This document shows, one piece after another, positions 49,089 to 57,513 of a stretch of DNA of 64,000 bases (position 1 is its first letter; each line of letters starts with the position of its first letter). The stretch is from the NCBI RefSeq assembly GCF_017876795.1, contig NZ_JAGIOR010000001.1:777501-841500 (forward strand), in the 5' to 3' direction. Below the pieces are notes generated by a model. It saw only the letters and a list, made by a program, of their open reading frames with translations, searched no databases and was not told the DNA's origin. Source of the stretch: Rhizobium leguminosarum. GTDB taxonomy: Bacteria; Pseudomonadota; Alphaproteobacteria; Rhizobiales; Rhizobiaceae. The position numbers were made by a program, and so were the translations under genes.

Positions 49089-50567
49089 ATGTCGAGGATT
49101 TCACTCGGTGGTGCCGTCCTGCGCGGCACTGTTTCCACTGCTTTGATGGTAGCGTTGATGTCCACGTCGGCGCTGGGAGCGCCGGTCGACCTGAGCAAGT
49201 GGTCGCCGCAATATGTGCGCTCCATTGCCGGCACGCAGGATTTTGACACGGCGGCCGATTGCGGCAAGGTCACCCCGCTCGACTATAAGGGGCGACTGAC
49301 TTTCTGGTATCAGGGCGTGTTCGAGGGCGACCCCGACCTCCTGCGCCAGTATTACAAGGAGTTCTTCGAGACCTTCCGCAAAACCTATCCGAACATCCAG
49401 CTTGAGGAACAAGCCCTCACCTATAACGACCTGCTGGACAAGTTCCGAACCGCGCTCCTTGGCAATGCAGCGCCCATGGCGGTCCGCCTGCAAATCCTGG
49501 GTGGCACCGAATTCGCCTCAAAGGGCTATTTGCAGCCGCTCAAACCCGAGGATGTAGGGTATTCGACCGAGGATTTCTGGCCCGGCGCAATGAAGGCTGT
49601 AACCTGGGAGGGGGTAACCTACGGCATTCCCACCAACAACGAGACGATGGCGTTCATCTGGAACGCCGACATCTTCAAGCGTGCAGGCCTCGATCCGGAC
49701 AAGGCTCCGGCAACCTGGGACGACGTCGTCAAGGATTCCAAGCAGATCCACGACAAGCTCGGCATTGCCGGTTACGGCCTCGTGGCTCGCAAGAATGCCG
49801 GCAATACGCCGTACCGCTTCATGCCGCAGCTGTGGGCCTATGGTGGTGGCGTCTTCGACGAAGCGACCGCCAACCCGACCTATAAGGAGGTCGAGCTCAA
49901 CAGTCCGCAGAGCAAGGCGGCATTGCAAGCCTCCTACGATATGTATGTTCGCGACAAGTCGGTTCCGGTTTCGGCGCTCACCAACCAGCAGGCCGACAAC
50001 CAGCCTCTTTTCCTCGCCGGCCAGCTCGGCATGATGATCTCGCACCCGTCCGACTATAACGTCATGCTCGACCTGCAGAAAAAGGCGACGGATACCGACA
50101 AGGACAAGGCGCAGACTGTAATCGACAACATGCGCTACGGCCTGATTCCGACAGGCCCCGACGGCAAGCGTGCCGTCGTGTTCGGCGGCTCCAACATTCA
50201 CATCCTGAAGCCCGAATATGTCGAGGGCGGCAAGGTAGACGAGCCGGCTGCAAAGGCGATCATCTGCATGTGGACGAGCCCGGAATGGTCGCTGAAGATG
50301 GCCTATGCCGGCTCGAACCCGGGAAACCTCAACGGCTTCAAGACCAAATGGATGAAGGAACGTCTGGACAATATCAAGTTCCTCGATGTCACGACCTCGA
50401 TGCTGCCATACGGCATTCCGTTCCCAGCGCTGCCACAGTCCCCCGAGATCATGAACATCATCGTCCCGGACATGCTGCAGAATGCCCTGACCGGAGCCAT
50501 GACCGTCGACCAGGCAGCGGACGACGCAGCCAAGAAGGTAAAAGACCTGATGGACGGCGGACTCTAG
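49089..50567 (+). CDS. ABC transporter sugar-type substrate-binding protein
   Basis: The 492-residue protein has a signal peptide (about residues 1-30, ending STSALGAPVD) and the family 1 solute-binding fold: LTFWYQGVFEGDPDLLRQYYKEFFETFRKTYPNIQLE near 65-100, the hinge-side YGIPTNNETMAFIWN and a long C-terminal lobe. It should bind an acid sugar or oligosaccharide in the periplasm. It is larger than most family 1 proteins (about 420). GGAGG lies 7 bases before the ATG. It leads the plus-strand arm: two permeases, ATPase, DgoD-like enzyme and RraA-like aldolase follow. Confidence 0.9.
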   Translation: MSRISLGGAVLRGTVSTALMVALMSTSALGAPVDLSKWSPQYVRSIAGTQDFDTAADCGKVTPLDYKGRLTFWYQGVFEGDPDLLRQYYKEFFETFRKTYPNIQLEEQALTYNDLLDKFRTALLGNAAPMAVRLQILGGTEFASKGYLQPLKPEDVGYSTEDFWPGAMKAVTWEGVTYGIPTNNETMAFIWNADIFKRAGLDPDKAPATWDDVVKDSKQIHDKLGIAGYGLVARKNAGNTPYRFMPQLWAYGGGVFDEATANPTYKEVELNSPQSKAALQASYDMYVRDKSVPVSALTNQQADNQPLFLAGQLGMMISHPSDYNVMLDLQKKATDTDKDKAQTVIDNMRYGLIPTGPDGKRAVVFGGSNIHILKPEYVEGGKVDEPAAKAIICMWTSPEWSLKMAYAGSNPGNLNGFKTKWMKERLDNIKFLDVTTSMLPYGIPFPALPQSPEIMNIIVPDMLQNALTGAMTVDQAADDAAKKVKDLMDGGL

Positions 50568-50640
50568 TCGAAGCCAGACGATCTGACCGGCTGCGCCTCG
50601 ATTGCAGCCGGTTTGTTCCGAAGAACAAGGGCGCGGCACT

Positions 50641-51600
50641 GTGACGATCTTGACTGGCAAGGCCGAGGCTCTCCGAAGACCGCAATCCGCTAGGTCCGGC
50701 GCGCTGCGGAAGATTTGGGAGCATCGAGCCGACTACGCGTATGTGCTTCCTGCGATCGCCGTAATGCTCATCGTCATAGCCTACCCTATCTACTATACGG
50801 TCGAGCTGTCGTTCTTTAACACGCCACCTGGCCTGCAGCTGCGGGACAAGATTTTCATCGGCTTCGACAACTACATCGCCATCCTCACAAGTCCAGTGTT
50901 CTGGAAGGTCACCTCGAACACGCTTATCTGGACAGTGGGATCCACGTTCATCTCATTTGTCCTGGGGTTTGGCTGCGCCCTGGCGCTCCATCGTGACTTT
51001 GTCGGCCGTGGCATTCTGCGCGCCGTCCTGATCATTCCCTGGGTCATCAGCGCGGTCGCCGCGTCCTATATCTGGAAGTGGATCTACCATTCGGACTTCG
51101 GGATCATTGGCGCGGTGCTGGTCGGTCTCGGATGGGCTGACCGGCCGCCCAATTTCATCGACAGCGTCAGCACGGTGCTGCCTTCGCTGATCGTCGTCAA
51201 TATCTGGCGAGAGTTTCCGTTTGCCATGATCATGATGATGGCTGGCCTGCAGACGGTTCCCGACCAGTTGCTGCGTGCCGCAAAAGTCGACGGAGCCAAT
51301 GCATGGCAGCGGTTCTGGCACGTCACCTTTCCGCACTTGAGAAACGTATCGACGGTGACGATCCTTCTGCTGGCAGTGGCCAACTTCAATTCTTTCATCA
51401 TTCCCTGGATCATGACCGGCGGCGGGCCGTCGAACGCATCGCATATCTGGATCACCCACATTTATGAACTCGCCTTCGGCCGCCAGCGCTGGGGGGTGGC
51501 ATCGGCCTATTCGGTGCTGCTGTTCCTGATCCTGATGTCGCTCGGCTATTTCTACGTGCGTGCGCTGCGCGGCAACGAGCAGAAGGACGGGAGCGAATGA
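50641..51600 (+). CDS. ABC sugar transporter permease 1 (MalF type)
   Basis: A 319-residue inner-membrane protein with six hydrophobic helices. The coupling EAA loop is QLLRAAKVDGANAWQRFWHVTFPHL near residues 215-239. The N-terminal leader of about 35 polar residues precedes the first helix (YAYVLPAIAVMLIVIAYPIYY). GTG at 50641 follows AAGGG and begins 73 bases after the binding-protein gene. It overlaps permease 2 as ATGA. Confidence 0.9.
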   Translation: MTILTGKAEALRRPQSARSGALRKIWEHRADYAYVLPAIAVMLIVIAYPIYYTVELSFFNTPPGLQLRDKIFIGFDNYIAILTSPVFWKVTSNTLIWTVGSTFISFVLGFGCALALHRDFVGRGILRAVLIIPWVISAVAASYIWKWIYHSDFGIIGAVLVGLGWADRPPNFIDSVSTVLPSLIVVNIWREFPFAMIMMMAGLQTVPDQLLRAAKVDGANAWQRFWHVTFPHLRNVSTVTILLLAVANFNSFIIPWIMTGGGPSNASHIWITHIYELAFGRQRWGVASAYSVLLFLILMSLGYFYVRALRGNEQKDGSE

Positions 51601-52487
51601 GCACGATTGCCGAGACTGCTCATCGAGGCCAGGCGCGTCGCCGTATGCGCATCGACGGATGGCGGTGGGGTGGACGCATCTTCCTTGTGTTCATGCTGCT
51701 TTACACGGCATTGCCGATGGTCTGGATGCTGATTACCTCGATCAAGTCCGGCTTCGCGGCCATGCAATTTCCGCCGCAATGGTGGCCGGATCACCCCACC
51801 CTCGCCAGCTACCAGAAGCTGCTCGATCCGCAAAACAGCGTCGGCCAGGACTTCTTGCGCTTCTTCTGGAACAGCCTTTTCGTCTCCACCGCCACGACCA
51901 TCCTTTCGGTGATCGTGGCGGTTCCTGCGGCCTACGCGTTTTCACGCTTCACCTTCCCGGGCCGGAACTTTCTGTTCTTCGCCGTCTTGCTCCGCAACAT
52001 GTTCCCGGCAGTGATCTTTCTCGTGCCGCTCTTCATCCTGATGCGCGCGATCGGGCTGGTGAACACACATGGGTCGCTCGTCCTCACCTACCTCACATTC
52101 GGCCTGCCGCTGGCAATCTGGCTCCTCAAGGGTTTCTACGACAATATCCCGGTGCAACTCGAGCAGGCGGCGCGCATCGACGGGGCAACACGGTTCCAGG
52201 CCTTTTTCCTGATCGTGATGCCGCTCTCGGCGCCAGGAATCATCGCCACGGCGATCTATTCCTTCATTGGCGCGTGGAACGAGTACATCTACGCCTACAC
52301 CTTCCTCTCCAAGAACGAGCAGTTGACGCTGCCGGTCGGTATCCAGCGCTTCTTCTCGGAAAATACAACGGACTTTCCGGGCCTGATGGCGGCCAGCTTC
52401 ATGATGAGCGTGCCCGTCGTGGTCCTGTTCCTCGTCCTGCAACGATACTTCGTACGGGCGCTTACGGAAGGCGCAGTCAAGCACTAG
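51597..52487 (+). CDS. ABC sugar transporter permease 2 (MalG type)
   Basis: A 296-residue inner-membrane protein with six hydrophobic helices. The EAA loop is QLEQAARIDGATRFQAFFLIVMPL near residues 184-207. It starts MSTIAETAHRGQ and has the MalG-type WMLITSIKSGFAAM early segment. It is translationally coupled to permease 1. Its stop codon is the first part of a double-hairpin repeat that separates it from the ATPase gene. Confidence 0.9.
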   Translation: MSTIAETAHRGQARRRMRIDGWRWGGRIFLVFMLLYTALPMVWMLITSIKSGFAAMQFPPQWWPDHPTLASYQKLLDPQNSVGQDFLRFFWNSLFVSTATTILSVIVAVPAAYAFSRFTFPGRNFLFFAVLLRNMFPAVIFLVPLFILMRAIGLVNTHGSLVLTYLTFGLPLAIWLLKGFYDNIPVQLEQAARIDGATRFQAFFLIVMPLSAPGIIATAIYSFIGAWNEYIYAYTFLSKNEQLTLPVGIQRFFSENTTDFPGLMAASFMMSVPVVVLFLVLQRYFVRALTEGAVKH

Positions 52488-52600
52488 AACAGGATGATTT
52501 TAGGCCGGTTGGCCTAAAATCTGAATCCTGTTCTAAATTAAAGAGTTAGAGCATGATGTCATGAGAAAACCGCTGACACTTTTCGGCATCATGCTCTAGG
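52485..52600. repeat. Double-hairpin intergenic repeat inside the transporter operon
   Basis: The first hairpin pairs AGAACAGGAT-GATTTTAGGCC with GGCCTAAAATC-TGAATCCTGTTCT around a GGTT loop and begins at the permease 2 stop codon. The second reads, on the minus strand, GCATGATGCCGAAAAGTGTC...AGCGGTTTT...GACATCATGC; the CGAAAAGTGT and AGCGGTTTT core is shared with the repeats at 6773 and 57411. The repeat probably affects transcript stability or processing between the permeases and the ATPase. Confidence 0.8.
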
Positions 52601-52610
52601 GGAGTTGCCG

Positions 52611-53708
52611 GTGGCCCACGTGGTCCTTCAAGATTTGGTCAAGACCTATGGCAGCTTCAAAGCTGTCAACAATGTTTCGCTGACGGTCAACGACGGCGAA
52701 TTCGTCGCGCTCGTCGGCCCTTCAGGCTGCGGCAAGACCACCACACTCAACCTCGTGGCGGGGCTCATCCCCATCACATCCGGCGACATCGTCATCGGCG
52801 ACCGGGTGGTCAACGACCTCGACCCCAAGGACCGCGACATCGCAATGGTGTTCCAGAACTACGCGCTCTATCCGCAGAAATCGGTCTACAAAAATCTGGC
52901 GTTCCCGCTGCAGATGCGCAAACTGCCAAGGGACGAGATCGACAAGAAGGTCAAGGAAGCAGCACGTGTGCTCGACATGACGCAGCTGCTCGAGCGCAAG
53001 CCACGCGAACTTTCGGGCGGGCAACAGCAGCGCGTGGCGCTGGGCCGTGCCCTGGTTCGCGATCCGGCGGTATTCCTGATGGATGAACCGCTCTCCAACC
53101 TCGACGCAAAGCTGCGCGTGCAGATGCGGTCGGAGATCAAGCGTTTCCATCAGGACCTCAAGGCGACGATCATCTACGTGACGCACGACCAGCTCGAAGC
53201 GGTCACCATGGCCGACCGTATGGCGGTGATGAACGGCGGCTACCTGCAGCAGTACGATTCGCCGGCGCAGGTCTTTGCCCATCCGGTGAACATGTTCGTC
53301 GCCAGCTTCGTCGGCAGCCCGGCGATGAGCCTTGTTCCGCTGGAGGCATCAACGGCAGGCGGCAACACCGTGTTGACCAGCGCGGAGGGCTGGCGCCTCG
53401 AGCTCTCGCCAACCAATGCCCGGAAGGTCGAAAGGGCAACAACCAGGAAAGTCGTGCTCGGCGCACGTCACTCGACGATCAAGCTGCACAAGCGTGCGAC
53501 GCCTGGAAGCATCCCCGCCAAGGCCTACACCGTGGAGCCGACCGGAGACGTCACCTTCGTACAAGCGTTCCTGTCCGGCGCCATCGTCAATGTCAGCGTG
53601 CCGCCAACCATTGCCGTCGCGCCCGACGAACAGATTTGGCTCGAGTTCGATCAGGAGCGAATGCATCTGTTCGACGGCGAAACAGAAATGGCCCTCAAGG
53701 CCAACTGA
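52611..53708 (+). CDS. ABC sugar transporter ATPase (MalK/UgpC type)
   Basis: A 365-residue ATPase: Walker A GPSGCGKTT near residues 36-44, signature LSGGQQQRVALGR near 133-145, Walker B VFLMDEPLSNLD, H-loop VTHDQLEA and a C-terminal TOBE-like domain, so about 130 residues more than the bare ATPase. GTG at 52611 is 7 bases after GGAG. It is separated from the permeases by a 123-bp gap containing the double hairpin, yet should power the same importer. The DgoD-like gene follows 35 bases later. Confidence 0.92.
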   Translation: MAHVVLQDLVKTYGSFKAVNNVSLTVNDGEFVALVGPSGCGKTTTLNLVAGLIPITSGDIVIGDRVVNDLDPKDRDIAMVFQNYALYPQKSVYKNLAFPLQMRKLPRDEIDKKVKEAARVLDMTQLLERKPRELSGGQQQRVALGRALVRDPAVFLMDEPLSNLDAKLRVQMRSEIKRFHQDLKATIIYVTHDQLEAVTMADRMAVMNGGYLQQYDSPAQVFAHPVNMFVASFVGSPAMSLVPLEASTAGGNTVLTSAEGWRLELSPTNARKVERATTRKVVLGARHSTIKLHKRATPGSIPAKAYTVEPTGDVTFVQAFLSGAIVNVSVPPTIAVAPDEQIWLEFDQERMHLFDGETEMALKAN

Positions 53709-53743
53709 GACCCAGCGGATGCGTGTGAAAAACGAGAGCGTAG

Positions 53744-54907
53744 ATGACGACGAAGCTTAAAATCACGGCGATCAAGCCCTATCCGGTATGGGTCGGAACG
53801 CGCAACCAGATGCTGGTCAAGGTCGAGACCGACAACGGCATCTTCGGCTGGGGCGAGAGCGGCTTGAGCGGTCGCGAGAAGGCCGTGGCCGGCGCCATCG
53901 AGCACTATCGCGAGTTTCTCATCGGCCGCGACCCGATGCAGATCGGTCGGATCTGGCAAGAGGTTTATCGCAGCCAATACTTCGAAGGCGGGCGTGTCCT
54001 GCAGGCAGCGATTTCAGCCATTGACATTGCCCTTCACGACATCAAGGGCAAAGCGCTTGGGGTGCCGGCCTACGAACTGCTGGGCGGCAAGCAGCGCGAC
54101 CGCATTCCTACCTTTGCCTCGACCGGTGACGAGGCCGAAGGCGAGGTTGCCATCGAACGAGCCCGCGAACTACGCGCACAAGGCTGGCAGGCGATCCGCT
54201 TCTTCCCCATCGGGCAAAACAGCAAGGACATTTTTGAGCCGCGGGAGTCGATCGGCGCTACCGCAGCTATGCTGAACAAGGCGCGCCAGGCGCTGGGCGA
54301 CGACGTCGTCCTCGGCATCGATTATCATCATCGGCTGTCGGTGGCAGAGGCGGCGAGCTTCTGTAACAAGCTCGGCCGTGGCGTGCTTGATTTCCTCGAG
54401 GAGCCGATACGAGACGAGGCACCCGAGGCCTACGAATGCCTGCGCACGATGACCGACATCCCGTTCGCCATCGGCGAGGAATTTGCCAGCAAGTGGCAAT
54501 TCCTGCCCTACATCGAGCGTGGCATCCATCAGTTCAACCGGCTCGATGTTTGCAATGTTGGCGGGCTCACCGAAGCGATGAAGGTCGCGGGCTGGAGCGA
54601 GGCGCACTATGTGGACCTGATGCCGCACAATCCGCTCGGCCCGGTCTGCACGGCCGCGACCATCCATCTCGCCGCCGCGGTGCCAAATTTCGCTTGGCTC
54701 GAGACAAGGGCGCCCGAAGCAAAGCTCGCCTTCGATAATTCCGACTTCTTCCCCGTGCAGCCACGGCTCGACGGCCCCGACTATCCCGTCAGCGATCTGC
54801 CGGGGCTCGGCGTCGAGGTCAACGAAGAGGCGATCAGGGCGGAGAGCTTTCGTTTCTGGGAAGCGCCGCACCTGAAGCGCCGCGACGGTTCTGTCACAAA
54901 CTGGTAG
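53744..54907 (+). CDS. Enolase-superfamily enzyme 4 (DgoD-like sugar-acid dehydratase)
   Basis: A 387-residue protein close in plan to E. coli DgoD, which dehydrates D-galactonate. Active-site residues: GIDYHHRLS (metal Asp and His), FLEEP and GEEFAS (metal Glu residues), and DLMPHNPLGP (His base). The N-terminal capping domain has VETDNGIFGWGE, and ISAIDIALHDIKGKALGVPAYELLGG matches the family. It should make a 2-keto-3-deoxy acid from the imported acid sugar (inference). It lies between the transporter ATPase and the RraA-like gene. Confidence 0.92.
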   Translation: MTTKLKITAIKPYPVWVGTRNQMLVKVETDNGIFGWGESGLSGREKAVAGAIEHYREFLIGRDPMQIGRIWQEVYRSQYFEGGRVLQAAISAIDIALHDIKGKALGVPAYELLGGKQRDRIPTFASTGDEAEGEVAIERARELRAQGWQAIRFFPIGQNSKDIFEPRESIGATAAMLNKARQALGDDVVLGIDYHHRLSVAEAASFCNKLGRGVLDFLEEPIRDEAPEAYECLRTMTDIPFAIGEEFASKWQFLPYIERGIHQFNRLDVCNVGGLTEAMKVAGWSEAHYVDLMPHNPLGPVCTAATIHLAAAVPNFAWLETRAPEAKLAFDNSDFFPVQPRLDGPDYPVSDLPGLGVEVNEEAIRAESFRFWEAPHLKRRDGSVTNW

Positions 54908-54928
54908 TTTCATCCACCGGAGCCCAAA

Positions 54929-55675
54929 ATGACGCATAGGCACGACATTCCGCGACCGCCCAAAGAGCTGATCGACGCACTGAAGGAAATCGGCGCCGCG
55001 ACGGTTTCCGGCACGCTCGGCCACATGGGCTTCCGCAATCCGCACATGGTCGGTCCCGTGCCGCAGAATCGCGGGAAGTCGATCGTCGGGCCGGCCCTGA
55101 CGCTTCAATTCATGCCCCAGCGGCCGGACCTGTTCACCGAGGGAGAATATGCAGATCCGGAGACGCAGTTGCACCGTCACGTGCTTTATCAGGTGCAGGA
55201 GGGCGATGTGGTCGTGGTCGACGCGCGCGGCGACATGAGTTCGGGCGTCTTCGGTGATATGATGTCGACCTATTTCAAGGGCAGAGGCGGCGCCGGCATC
55301 GTGATCGATGGGTGCATGCGCGATCGGCCCAATGTCGAAAAGCTGGATCTCCCTCTATGGCTGCGCGGCTGGACACCCAACTATCATGTCCAGACCGGCA
55401 TCTATCCCAACGCCGTCAACGTTCCGATTGCCTGCGGGGGCGTGACGGTCATCCCCGGGGACATCATCGTCGCCGACGATGATGGGGTGGTGATGCTTCC
55501 AGTCGCGATGGCCTCGAAGGTAATCGAAGAATCGCAAAAGCATCACGATTGGGAGGAGTTCTCGCGAGTGAAGCTTATGGAGGGCGGGTCGTTGCAGCGC
55601 TACTATCCGCTGCATGACGATGCCCGCGGAGAGTACGAAGAGTGGCGCAAAACAAACCGCTTGGGAACAACTTAG
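54929..55675 (+). CDS. RraA-like (HMG/CHA aldolase family) protein
   Basis: The 248-residue protein belongs to COG0684. The core VGPALTLQFMP, GDVVVVDARGDMSSGVFGDMM and IDGCMRDRP blocks carry the metal/pyruvate site, where R-D in GCMRD are the key residues of 4-hydroxy-4-methyl-2-oxoglutarate-type aldolases. Such enzymes cleave 2-keto acids to pyruvate and another carbonyl. Beside four enolase-superfamily enzymes it could cleave a 2-keto-3-deoxy sugar acid, which is inference. A role as RNase E inhibitor (RraA itself) is unlikely because it is longer than RraA. It ends the plus-strand operon. Confidence 0.88.
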   Translation: MTHRHDIPRPPKELIDALKEIGAATVSGTLGHMGFRNPHMVGPVPQNRGKSIVGPALTLQFMPQRPDLFTEGEYADPETQLHRHVLYQVQEGDVVVVDARGDMSSGVFGDMMSTYFKGRGGAGIVIDGCMRDRPNVEKLDLPLWLRGWTPNYHVQTGIYPNAVNVPIACGGVTVIPGDIIVADDDGVVMLPVAMASKVIEESQKHHDWEEFSRVKLMEGGSLQRYYPLHDDARGEYEEWRKTNRLGTT

Positions 55676-55741
55676 CCAATGGATTACCCTCGTCTCGTTG
55701 TTGTGAATCGCAGAGATCAACATTTGACGAAGGCCAAGAAA

Positions 55742-56242
55742 ATGCAGCAGCCGTCCACCATGGCTTACAGTCTCAGCCAGCGCTTCCTTCATTGGACGAT
55801 CGCGCTGCTGATCTTCTTCAATCTGCTGTTTCCCGACGGCATGAATGTCTGGCATCGGTTGATGCGCAGGGGCCAGGTGCCGACGCCGGAGCAGGTTTCG
55901 TCGGCGAATATCCATGCCTATGTCGGCATCGCCATCCTGCTGCTTGCGATCGTCCGGCTCGGGTTGCGTTTCACCAAAGGCGTGCCGGCCGAGGCTGCCG
56001 AGGAACCGGCGATCTTCCGTCTTGCGGCGCGGCTTGCCCATGCCGGTCTCTATATCCTGATCTTCGCCATGCCGCTTACGGGCATCGCCGCCTACTATTT
56101 CGGCATCAATCCCGCCGGTTCGCTCCACGCGGATATCTTGAAGATCATCCTCTGGGCGCTGATCGCGGCGCATGTCGCCGGCGCGCTCGTCCATCACTTC
56201 TATTGGAAAAGCAATGCTCTGCGCCGGATGACGATCGGCTGA
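55742..56242 (+). CDS. Cytochrome b561-family protein
   Basis: A 166-residue inner-membrane protein with four hydrophobic helices. Heme b ligands appear as His in QRFLHWTIALLI, HAYVGIAILLLAIVRLGLRF, RLAHAGLYILIFAMPLTGI and AHVAGALVHHFYWK, the standard CybB pattern. It transfers electrons from quinol, perhaps to periplasmic superoxide. The ATG at 55742 was preferred to one at 55679, because AAGG lies upstream and the extra N-terminus is unlike the family. It converges on the broken TraB gene. Confidence 0.88.
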   Translation: MQQPSTMAYSLSQRFLHWTIALLIFFNLLFPDGMNVWHRLMRRGQVPTPEQVSSANIHAYVGIAILLLAIVRLGLRFTKGVPAEAAEEPAIFRLAARLAHAGLYILIFAMPLTGIAAYYFGINPAGSLHADILKIILWALIAAHVAGALVHHFYWKSNALRRMTIG

Positions 56243-56255
56243 GCGCCTGGTCGGT

Positions 56256-57311
56256 TCAGTTCACAGCGGTCACGGTGAAGCCCTGCCGGCGCAGCAGTTC
56301 AACCAAACCGTCGTCGCCGGGCAGATGCGCCGCTCCGACGGCGATCATGGTGCGCCCTTTGTCGAGATAGGGCTTTGCCCGTTGCGCCATGACCTTGTTT
56401 CAATCCGTTATCACACGGTTTTCGAATGCTTTTGCAGCAGCTTGATCTGTCGAAACGAACTCCATCAATGAGTAGATCATTCCGACGTCGCCGTGATCGT
56501 ATAAGTCGATCATCGTCTCGGATATGTCATCCATACCATTGGGTAGTGCCAGAAATTCCCGCAGGTTTTGAAGCATGAGATTGTCCGGGACATCCGACAT
56601 GGCTTCAAGTTGTTCGACGGGCGTTTCCAGGCCGACCAGACCGATGCCATCATTGAGCGCGTCGAGGGCAAGAGACTGGTCCAGTACTTTAAAGCCCTTT
56701 GCGCTGCGCCTGATGTCGCAACCGCGTGTCTGCAGCCCCATGTAGATGAACCATGGCCGCATCTTCGCCATCAGGTTCATACTGATTCCCTTTTTCTTCA
56801 AACCGGCGGCGACGTCGCTGGTTGCATCGGAGGGTAGGATATGATCGAGCGTTTTGTCGCCTTGAAGCGTCGTCAGTTCGGGATGCTTCAAGATTTCCAT
56901 CGCAAGTTTTTCTGGCTGCGCGACCTCCGCTAACTCGACGGTCAGAGTGTCGATAGTCTCATAGGCCTCGTAAAATCCTTCCGGCATATCCAAAACACGG
57001 GGGTCGTTCACATGCATTGTGCCGAGCAACCAGGAAGGCTCAAGACCTGGTTTTTCGATTTTCCAGAAGATCGCTTTGCCGTTCGGTATCGTCTCGGCTC
57101 GCTCAACTGCTTTTTTGAAATGAACGGGATCTTCCTTCTGCAACTGGGTGAAAAGGTTCTGGCCCGGGCAGGCCAACTCGTCATCCGCCAAGGCATGCGA
57201 AAAGGAAAATATCGTCAGCACCGCCGCCACGATGAGCAGTGCGCCGTTTCCGAATGTGGAAAGACCTGTCGAGGCTGCTCTCGAGGTGAAAGCCATATTG
57301 TGGCTGAGCAT
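56256..57311 (-). pseudogene. TraB/GumN-family protein, interrupted by an in-frame TGA
   Basis: The frame codes for a secreted TraB/GumN (TIKI-like metalloprotease fold) protein: a signal peptide (about residues 1-45, ending SHALADD), the first GxxH motif in LLGTMHVNDPRV, and a helical middle part. After RVITD a TGA (56400-56402) stops it at residue 303. The frame then continues for 47 residues (NKVMAQRAKP...VGAAHLPGDDG...FTVTAVN), exactly like its neighbour's C-terminus, which has Arg at this place. So a CGA to TGA change is likely. The lost part holds the second GxxH motif, so the product should be inactive. It is a tandem paralogue of 57511-58506. Confidence 0.82.
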
Positions 57312-57410
57312 TGAAAACTCTCTTGGCGAAAGGGTCATAAATGCCGCCATGTGACGTATGCAAACTGAGGTTGTCAATCTCGACGAGACTAACTATCGGG
57401 TTTGGACCTG

Positions 57411-57513
57411 AAGCATGTCGCGCAAAAGTGTTCGGCGGTTTTGCGGCAACGACATGCGTAAACAAAAGAGCTGAAGCGCAATGAGCGAATCTGAAAGATC
57501 GCGACGCGCTTTA
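57411..57513 (+). repeat. Rhizobial intergenic palindromic repeat
   Basis: GCATGTCGCGCAAAAGTGTT, GGCGGTTTTGCGGCAACGACATGCGT and AAACAAAAGAGCTGAAGCGC are followed by GAGCGAATCTGAAAGATCGCGACGCGCTTTA. The outer GCATGTCG / CGACATGC arms pair, and the inner CGCAAAA pairs with TTTTGCG. The last bases form the TAA stop of the second TraB gene. It matches 6773-6896 in the opposite orientation, without that copy's insert. Confidence 0.82.

Noticed and set aside
54929..55675. RraA-like protein as RNase E inhibitor
   Set aside because: It is far longer than RraA (248 against about 160 residues), and its neighbours are sugar-acid genes.
56400..56402. TGA as a selenocysteine codon in the TraB-family gene
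   Set aside because: The paralogue has Arg here, the position is not catalytic, and no SECIS-like hairpin follows; a nonsense mutation is simpler.
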